Below, one piece after another: positions 49,489 through 53,967 of a stretch of 53,967 nucleotides of DNA. The translations under genes and the position numbers were made by a program. How positions within the stretch are numbered: position 1 is the first letter of the stretch; each line of letters opens with the position of its first letter. The stretch covers positions 1-53,967 of the forward strand of contig DATMKU010000084.1 of the NCBI GenBank assembly GCA_035570935.1, read 5' to 3'. The notes under the pieces are model-generated. The model had not been told where the DNA came from. It saw nothing but the letters and a program-made list of their open reading frames with translations, and made no database searches. The stretch comes from AP-15 sp035570935. GTDB lineage: Bacteria > Pseudomonadota > Alphaproteobacteria > ATCC43930 > CGMCC-115725.

Positions 49489-49511
49489 CTGGCGCGCCCG
49501 GCTGGCGCGCC
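49489..49511. promoter_or_regulatory. Paired GGCGCGCC palindromes upstream of the exporter
   Basis: CTGGCGCGCC occurs at 49489-49498 and again at 49502-49511, each containing the self-complementary GGCGCGCC, with 13-base periodicity. They lie 19 to 41 bases before the exporter start, where a repressor operator or core promoter would be. No adjacent TetR or MarR gene is present. In GC-rich DNA a chance origin is possible. Confidence 0.35.
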
Positions 49512-49616
49512 GCCATAATGCCGGCTTGTCAGGCCATGACGGAGCCGCGATAGAGAGCAGGCGATTTTCGGCCGCGTCTTGTCGGACGGGGCCGCGATCG
49601 GGGCACCGGATGAATC

Positions 49617-49952
49617 ATGGACCTTGCATATCATAAACAAAAGATACTGCATGCCACGCGGCGGCAGAAGCGCAATGGCGAGAAGGCTCGATTGCGGCTG
49701 ACGCCGGCGGCCGGCCGGATTGTCTTGCTCGCTGCCCTGTTGACCCAGACCGCCTGCGATCCGGTGCAGATCATCGAGGGCTCGGACACCCATGTCTCGG
49801 TCCGTTACGACGGCATCATGAACGGCCTCGACCAAGCGACCGAACTGGCCAAAAACGCCTGCGCCGCGCATGGCAAAATCGCGAAATTGCGCAAGACCTA
49901 CCAAGAAGGCCTCGGCGTCGGCGAACGTTTTGCCTTTTTCGACTGCGTGTAG
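49617..49952 (+). CDS. Small hypothetical lipoprotein
   Basis: A 111-residue protein with a basic 27-residue lead, a hydrophobic segment AAGRIVLLAALLTQTAC and a plausible lipobox (TQTAC, Cys47), then DPVQIIEGSDTHVSVRYDGI and ACAAHGKIAKLRKTYQEGLG ending in FAFFDCV. The lead is long for a lipoprotein signal, so a start closer to the hydrophobic segment may be used; no good alternative codon with a ribosome site is evident. The mature part looks like a short periplasmic module of a type common in alphaproteobacteria (HVSVRYDG...AxxHCxxxGK). It diverges from the exporter gene. Confidence 0.6.
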   Translation: MDLAYHKQKILHATRRQKRNGEKARLRLTPAAGRIVLLAALLTQTACDPVQIIEGSDTHVSVRYDGIMNGLDQATELAKNACAAHGKIAKLRKTYQEGLGVGERFAFFDCV

Positions 49953-49967
49953 CGTCCCCGGCGGCAG

Positions 49968-50035
49968 CCCCTGACCCCAGCCCTCTCCCCGCTCGCGGGG
50001 AGAGGGCTGGACCCGCGCAGCGGGAGGGTGAGGGG
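49968..50035. repeat. Folded intergenic repeat with three stems
   Basis: Outer arms CCCCTGACCC (49968-49977) and GGGTGAGGGG (50026-50035) pair with one mismatch. Inside are a perfect 14-bp hairpin AGCCCTCTCCCCGC/GCGGGGAGAGGGCT (49979-49992, 49995-50008) and a small CCCGC/GCGGG hairpin (50012-50024). Sequences of the CCCTCTCCCCGC-GCGGGGAGAGGG type are familiar dispersed repeats in high-GC proteobacteria. It may terminate transcription between the convergent lipoprotein and J-domain genes. Confidence 0.7.
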
Positions 50036-50097
50036 CAAGCGGCTATGTAAAGCGTTTGGAGCTCGGGGTGCGGGGGCATGAAGGCGGCGAACATTTG

Positions 50098-50859
50098 CTA
50101 GCGGCTCCGCAGCAGCACGTCGCGGGCGCGGTTGATCTGGGTCGCGAGATAGCCCGAGCCGCCGTGGTCGGGATGCAGTTTGACCATCAGCCGGCGATGC
50201 GCCTCCTTGATCTGGTCGGGGGTGGCGCCGGCGGACAGGCCGAGGATCGCGTAGGCCTCGTCGACGGTCATGTCGCCGCGCGCCGATCGCGCGCCGCTGC
50301 TTCCCGCCCCCCTGGTTCCCGCCCCGCCGGTTCCCGCGCCGCCCCCGGCTGAGCCCGCCCGGCCGCCCGCCAGTTCGTCGCGCCAGTCGGGGTGCAGGCG
50401 GTCGAGATAGGCTTCGAGCAGCCGCGCGCCTTCCTCGTCCGCCGCCCGGCACTCGCGCAACAAGGCGAGCAAATCGCCGACGCCCATCTCTTCGATGCGA
50501 AGCCCGGCGAACTGGCCGCGCAACACCGTGCCGGTCATCGTGCCGGTGTCGTGGTCGAGGGTCATGCGCAGAAAATCGGTCGCGACCGTCGAACTCTGGC
50601 CGCCGCGAGGCTTACGAAAACGGTCGAGGAGGCTGCGGAAGCGGGCCAATAGCGGCATCGACAACGCGAGCGGAAACAGCAATGCCGCGATTTCGCGCGC
50701 CGGCGGGAACAGGAACAACGCTATTACCGCGAACGCAGCAAGGCCGATGCCGGTCCATTTGAGGTTGCGGGCGAGCCGCACCGGATCGGCGTTGGCAAAC
50801 AGATAGACGAGCAGCAGGAACCCGCCGAGGAGCGCGACGCCGCCAAAGAGGAACAGCAT
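50098..50859 (-). CDS. Membrane-anchored J-domain protein
   Basis: A 253-residue protein with an N-terminal pair of membrane helices (MLFLFGGVALLGGFLLLVYL and GIGLAAFAVIALFLF, with a third near residue 65), a cytoplasmic middle with DFLRMTLDHDTGTMTGTVLRG and an LLRECRAADEEGARLLEAYL helix, a Gly/Ala/Ser-rich linker (about 165-195) and a C-terminal J domain at 197-253 with the DnaK-stimulating HPD at 229-231. The C-terminal position of the J domain is as in Tim14-like or DjlA-like anchored co-chaperones. It should recruit DnaK to the inner membrane. It starts 9 bases after the VWA gene, so it belongs to the operon with the molybdoenzyme. Confidence 0.85.
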   Translation of the reverse strand: MLFLFGGVALLGGFLLLVYLFANADPVRLARNLKWTGIGLAAFAVIALFLFPPAREIAALLFPLALSMPLLARFRSLLDRFRKPRGGQSSTVATDFLRMTLDHDTGTMTGTVLRGQFAGLRIEEMGVGDLLALLRECRAADEEGARLLEAYLDRLHPDWRDELAGGRAGSAGGGAGTGGAGTRGAGSSGARSARGDMTVDEAYAILGLSAGATPDQIKEAHRRLMVKLHPDHGGSGYLATQINRARDVLLRSR

Positions 50860-50868
50860 CGCCGCCGC

Positions 50869-51576
50869 TTACTTTTTGAGCTGGGAGGTCAGTTGCAGCA
50901 CCTCACCGCTCTTGCCTGCGCCATAGACGGCGAGCGCGCGGTAGCCGCCCGCGGCGTAAACCGCGACCGCCGCGAGCAATTCCTTGAGCCGCTCGGCGCT
51001 GGCGAGATCGAAGCTCATATACGCGCCGCGCGACAGGCTCGCCATTTGCTTGAACGCCGCCGCCGCGGTCGGGTCGCGGCCTTCATGAAACAAAAAGATC
51101 GGCACGCCGAGCAGCCCGAGTTCGCCGGCGAGCCGGCACAGCCGGTCGACCTTTTCCTCCATCGCGTCGCCGACAAAGACAAGCGCGTTGACCCGGCGCT
51201 TGTTGGTCTCGCGGATGGCGTGACTCAGCACCCGCTCGATCTGGGTCTCGCCCCCGGCGCAATGGACCGAGCGCATGATGCGGTGCAGTTCGGCAGCACT
51301 CGTCACCCAGCGGCCGGCTTTGCATTCGGCAAAGCCGCGATAAAAGACGAGCTGGATTTCGAGCCCGCCCAACGCTGCCGTCGCCTCGAACATCTCACCC
51401 TGGATGTGGCAGGCGCGGTCCCAGGTCGGCTCGCGGCTGGCGGTGGCGTCGAGCGCGAAGATCAACCGCCCGCGCCCGCCGCCGGGGCGCGCCGGCGCCT
51501 CTTTCAGCTTGTCGAGAAAATCGGCGATCTCGGCCGAATGCCGTTCGGTCGGAAGCGCTTTGCCATCGTCGCTCAT
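50869..51576 (-). CDS. VWA-domain protein
   Basis: A 235-residue cytoplasmic protein consisting mostly of one von Willebrand factor A-like domain. The MIDAS-type metal site reads FALDATASREPTW, i.e. Asp43-x-Thr45-x-Ser47, a Thr variant of DxSxS. Later elements are CAGGETQIERVL (MIDAS Thr), NALVFVGDAMEE and FLFHEGRDPTAAAAFKQMA. No signal peptide. VWA proteins often assist cofactor insertion or act with chaperones. Gap to the molybdoenzyme stop is 9 bases and to the J-domain start 9 bases, indicating an operon of three. A direct partnership is inference. Confidence 0.83.
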   Translation of the reverse strand: MSDDGKALPTERHSAEIADFLDKLKEAPARPGGGRGRLIFALDATASREPTWDRACHIQGEMFEATAALGGLEIQLVFYRGFAECKAGRWVTSAAELHRIMRSVHCAGGETQIERVLSHAIRETNKRRVNALVFVGDAMEEKVDRLCRLAGELGLLGVPIFLFHEGRDPTAAAAFKQMASLSRGAYMSFDLASAERLKELLAAVAVYAAGGYRALAVYGAGKSGEVLQLTSQLKK

Positions 51577-51585
51577 CGCTGTTCC

Positions 51586-53646
51586 TCAGACCGGGAGGAG
51601 CCACACCGACGTATCGTGGAAAACAGCGCCGCCGCGCGGCAGTCCCGGATCGGCGCTGGTCAATAAATTTATCCCGATCCCTTCCTCAAACGCGTGATTG
51701 GGCCACACCCCCTCGACAATGACGACGCGGCGCTGCAACCCGTCAAAGGCGCGGGCATGGACGACGACGCTGCCCTTGCCGTTGCCGATGCGCAGCCGGT
51801 CGCCGTCGGCGAGGCCGAGACCGGCGAGTGCTGTGGGGTGGAGGAGGGCAGTCGGGCGGCCCTCGCGGGCGATGCCCGACGGGGTGTTGTTAAAGCTCGT
51901 GTTCAAAAACGAGCGCGAAGGTGCGGCGACAAGGCGGAACGGCCGTTCGGGATCGCCGTCGTCGGTGACCGCGACATGATCGGGAAACGCGGGCAGCCGC
52001 GTGTGGTCATGGCCGAGCGCCGCCCAGTCGGCGCGGAAATGGAATTTCTTGTCGGCGTGGCCAAAGCCGTCGAGAAAATGCGCGGTCTCGAACGGCGGGC
52101 AGCAATCGAGCCAGCCATCGGCCGGAAATTCGGCGACGCTGGCCAGCCCGCTCGCGCGCAGGGTGCGGTCGATCAATTCGAGCGGCGTCATCCCGAAGCC
52201 CGGATGACATGCGCCGAGGCGGCCGGCAAGCGCGCAGATCACATCGTGGTTCGAGCGGCATTCGCCATAGGGCGGCAGGATCGCGCGGCTCAGTTGCAGA
52301 TAGGTGTGAGCGCCGGCGGTGTAGAAATCGTCGTGTTCGAGAAACGTCGTGGCCGGCAGAACGATGTCCGCCATCGCCGCGGTTTCGGTCAGGAACTGCT
52401 CGTGGACGCAGACGAACAGATCGTCGCGGGCAAAACCCCGGCGCACGAGCCCCGATTCCGGTGCGACGACCATCGGGTTGGTGTTCTGGATAAAGAGCGC
52501 GGCGACCGGCGGCCCGTCGCCGAGGTCGCGACGGTCGCCCGCCAAGATCGGCCCGATGCGCGACTGGTCGAGGATGCGGGTCGACGGGTCGAGCAGGTCG
52601 AGCCCTTCGAGCAGGGTGTGGTCGAGCGGCACCAGACCATGGTTCGACTGTAGCGCGCCGCCGCCCTCGTATTGCCACGCCCCGGTTACGGTCGGCAGAC
52701 AGGTCACCGCGAAGAGCTGTGCCGAGCCGTTGCGCGAGCGCGAAAAGCCGTAGCCGACGCGGATGTAGCTGCGCTTGGTGCGGCCGTAGAGCCGCGCGAA
52801 ATCGACGATCGCGTCGGCGGACAAGCCGGTGATCGCCGCCGCCCAGGCGGGGTCGCGGGCCGCGAGATGGGCCTCGAGGCCGTCGGGGTCGTCGCTGAAG
52901 CGCGCCAGGTAATTGCGGTCGGCGTAGCCTTCCTTGAACAGCACGTGCATCACCGCACAGGCGAGAGCACCATCGGTGCCGGGCAGCGGCGCCAAATGCA
53001 GATCGGCGGCCTCGGCGCTGGCGGTGCGGTAAGGGTCGACGACGACGAGCTTCGCGCCGCGCTCGCGCCTGGCGATCGCGACATGCGTCATCACATTGAC
53101 CTGGGTCGAGACCGGGTTACCCCCCCAGACCACGATCAGATCGGATTTCGCGATCTCGCGCCCATCGATGCCGCGCCGCGCGCCGACCCCGGCAACCCAG
53201 CCGGTGCCGGTCAGCATGCTGCAGATCGTCAGATCCTCGCGCGAATAGCGCATCGCGTGGCGCAGCCGGTTGATGCCGTCGCGCTGCACCAGCCCCATCG
53301 TGCCGGAATAATAATAGGGCCACACCGCTTCCGAGCCGTGGCGCTGCGCGGCGCGGCTCAGCCGCTCGGCGATCTCGTCGAGCGCGTCGTCCCACGAAAT
53401 CGGGGAAAAGGCGGCACGGCCGACGCCCTTGTCGCCAATCCGGCGCAACGGCTGCGACAGCCGGTCGGGATGGTGCTGGCGCTCGGCATAGCGCGCAACC
53501 TTGGCGCAGACGACGCCGTGCGTATAGGTCTGGGAAGCGGCTCCGCGGATCCGCCCGATGCGGCTTCCGTCGATACGCTCGACCTCCAGCGCGCAAGCGC
53601 TCGGGCAGTCGTGCGGGCAGACGCTGGGCAGGATGTCGAGTGGCAA
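51586..53646 (-). CDS. Molybdopterin oxidoreductase, DMSO-reductase superfamily
   Basis: A 686-residue bis-MGD enzyme. The N-terminal [4Fe-4S] site is CPHDCPSAC with Cys10, Cys14, Cys18 and Cys47. The Mo-ligand region is YYYSGTMGLVQRDGINR, suggesting a Ser-type ligand or none recognisable; a Cys or Sec ligand is not evident. Further marks are DLIVVWGGNPVSTQVNVM, FIQNTNPMVVAPESG and the C-terminal MGD-binding FNNTPSGIAREGRP. There is no Tat signal, so it is cytoplasmic. Translation starts at TTG 53646 with GGAG 7 bases upstream. No electron-transfer subunit is adjacent. The substrate is open; relatives are annotated only as oxidoreductases. It leads the operon with the VWA and J-domain genes. 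Confidence 0.88.
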   Translation of the reverse strand: MPLDILPSVCPHDCPSACALEVERIDGSRIGRIRGAASQTYTHGVVCAKVARYAERQHHPDRLSQPLRRIGDKGVGRAAFSPISWDDALDEIAERLSRAAQRHGSEAVWPYYYSGTMGLVQRDGINRLRHAMRYSREDLTICSMLTGTGWVAGVGARRGIDGREIAKSDLIVVWGGNPVSTQVNVMTHVAIARRERGAKLVVVDPYRTASAEAADLHLAPLPGTDGALACAVMHVLFKEGYADRNYLARFSDDPDGLEAHLAARDPAWAAAITGLSADAIVDFARLYGRTKRSYIRVGYGFSRSRNGSAQLFAVTCLPTVTGAWQYEGGGALQSNHGLVPLDHTLLEGLDLLDPSTRILDQSRIGPILAGDRRDLGDGPPVAALFIQNTNPMVVAPESGLVRRGFARDDLFVCVHEQFLTETAAMADIVLPATTFLEHDDFYTAGAHTYLQLSRAILPPYGECRSNHDVICALAGRLGACHPGFGMTPLELIDRTLRASGLASVAEFPADGWLDCCPPFETAHFLDGFGHADKKFHFRADWAALGHDHTRLPAFPDHVAVTDDGDPERPFRLVAAPSRSFLNTSFNNTPSGIAREGRPTALLHPTALAGLGLADGDRLRIGNGKGSVVVHARAFDGLQRRVVIVEGVWPNHAFEEGIGINLLTSADPGLPRGGAVFHDTSVWLLPV

Positions 53647-53819
53647 GGGGGGGCTCCACCGTTCTTTTCAACGGAGAATATAAGGGGCTACCCGCGCGGC
53701 GGCACCTGTTCCTGAATCCAGGATGCAATCTGGTGAAGCGGCGCCGGAAGCGGCGAGCACGGCGGGATGCCCCCCGCTGCCTGCGATCTGGGGCTTTCCT
53801 GCACCGGCGCTCCTCGTCC

Positions 53820-53967
53820 CGAACCGAGCAGCGTCGGCGGTGCGCCGCCGAACTCGATGCTTTCGAGGCCGCATCGGGCAACGCTACCTGGCGATCTGCC
53901 GGACTTGGCGGCGGGCCTGGGAATGCGTGGCGCAGCTGTTCGCGTCCCCGCCGGCGATCCCAAATGA
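53820..53967 (+). pseudogene. Decayed IS256-type transposase fragment running off the window
   Basis: Two adjacent frames give pieces resembling the C-terminal part of IS256-family transposases: AAELDAFEAASG in one, and from about 53880 RYLAICRTWRRAWECVAQLF with ASPPAIPN in the next, where the family has LDAFxxxWxxRYPxIxxxWRxxWxxVIPFFAFPPEIR. A one-base loss near 53875 joins them. The match is short and from memory, so moderate confidence. No terminal inverted repeat or intact element is in view. Confidence 0.45.

Noticed and set aside
1..53967. CRISPR arrays, rRNA or tRNA genes, exosortase or PEP-CTERM proteins, restriction or toxin systems
   Set aside because: Looked for by eye on both strands; no repeat-spacer pattern, cloverleaf tRNA or diagnostic protein motif was seen. 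Exhaustive computation was not possible.

Overview
The window is about 54 kb of high-GC bacterial chromosome, most likely from a soil or freshwater alphaproteobacterium of Rhodospirillales type. Nothing names the genus. The lineage is inferred from gene order and content: ahcY, PAS histidine kinase, tsaE, amgK, murU, addB, addA, trxA in one run; a RegB/RegA redox pair; a csp-rpsU unit; an alphaproteobacterial AddAB. I found no rRNA, tRNA, CRISPR array or intact insertion sequence.

Layout. (1) 1-12.7 kb, all plus strand: the truncated end of ahcY, a membrane PAS histidine kinase at the position where I would expect a DivL-like kinase, tRNA t6A modification (tsaE), cell-wall sugar recycling (amgK, murU), recombination (addB, addA) and thioredoxin. 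(2) 12.7-16.1 kb: a hairpin-rich spacer, a flavin/[2Fe-2S] reductase with a divergent cupin, then a minus-strand series of very small genes ending in bS21 and a cold-shock protein. (3) 16.5-21.6 kb: RegA/RegB, a divergent ABC-2 exporter whose permease carries a perfect 33-bp tandem duplication, then ModA and a molybdopterin-binding-fold protein behind a promoter with a ModE-like palindrome. (4) 21.9-26.1 kb: a plus-strand run of methyltransferase, MocR/PdxR-type regulator, PNPOx-family protein, cupin and metallophosphoesterase, several overlapping by a base. (5) 26.1-32.6 kb: CoA-transferase, dienelactone hydrolase, a Gfo/Idh/MocA gene broken by an in-frame amber, a VanZ-family membrane protein and glutaminyl-tRNA synthetase. 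(6) 32.7-41.1 kb, minus strand: an EpsB-type sugar transferase plus PrsK, PrsR and PrsT, the regulatory cassette of PEP-CTERM/exosortase exopolysaccharide systems. No exosortase or PEP-CTERM substrate is present, and PrsT carries an internal duplication of about 270 residues. (7) 41.3-47.2 kb: LysR regulator, a CydDC-like ABC transporter fused into one chain, a frameshifted small membrane-protein gene and a glutathione transferase. (8) 47.2-50.0 kb: a small AT-richer islet between 38-bp direct repeats, then a DHA2-type drug exporter and a small lipoprotein. (9) 50.1-54.0 kb, minus strand: a tight operon of molybdopterin oxidoreductase, VWA protein and membrane-anchored J-domain protein, then a decayed transposase fragment at the window edge.

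How they work together. Region 1 is housekeeping. Two separate molybdenum-related loci (regions 3 and 9), the first with a candidate molybdate-responsive promoter, suggest regulated use of molybdoenzymes. Region 6 links a two-component system to exopolysaccharide priming. Two reading-frame lesions (about 28956 and 46347), a tandem duplication (19482-19547), a direct-repeat-bounded islet and two different folded intergenic repeats suggest a genome with active small-scale rearrangement. Sequencing error remains possible for the two lesions.
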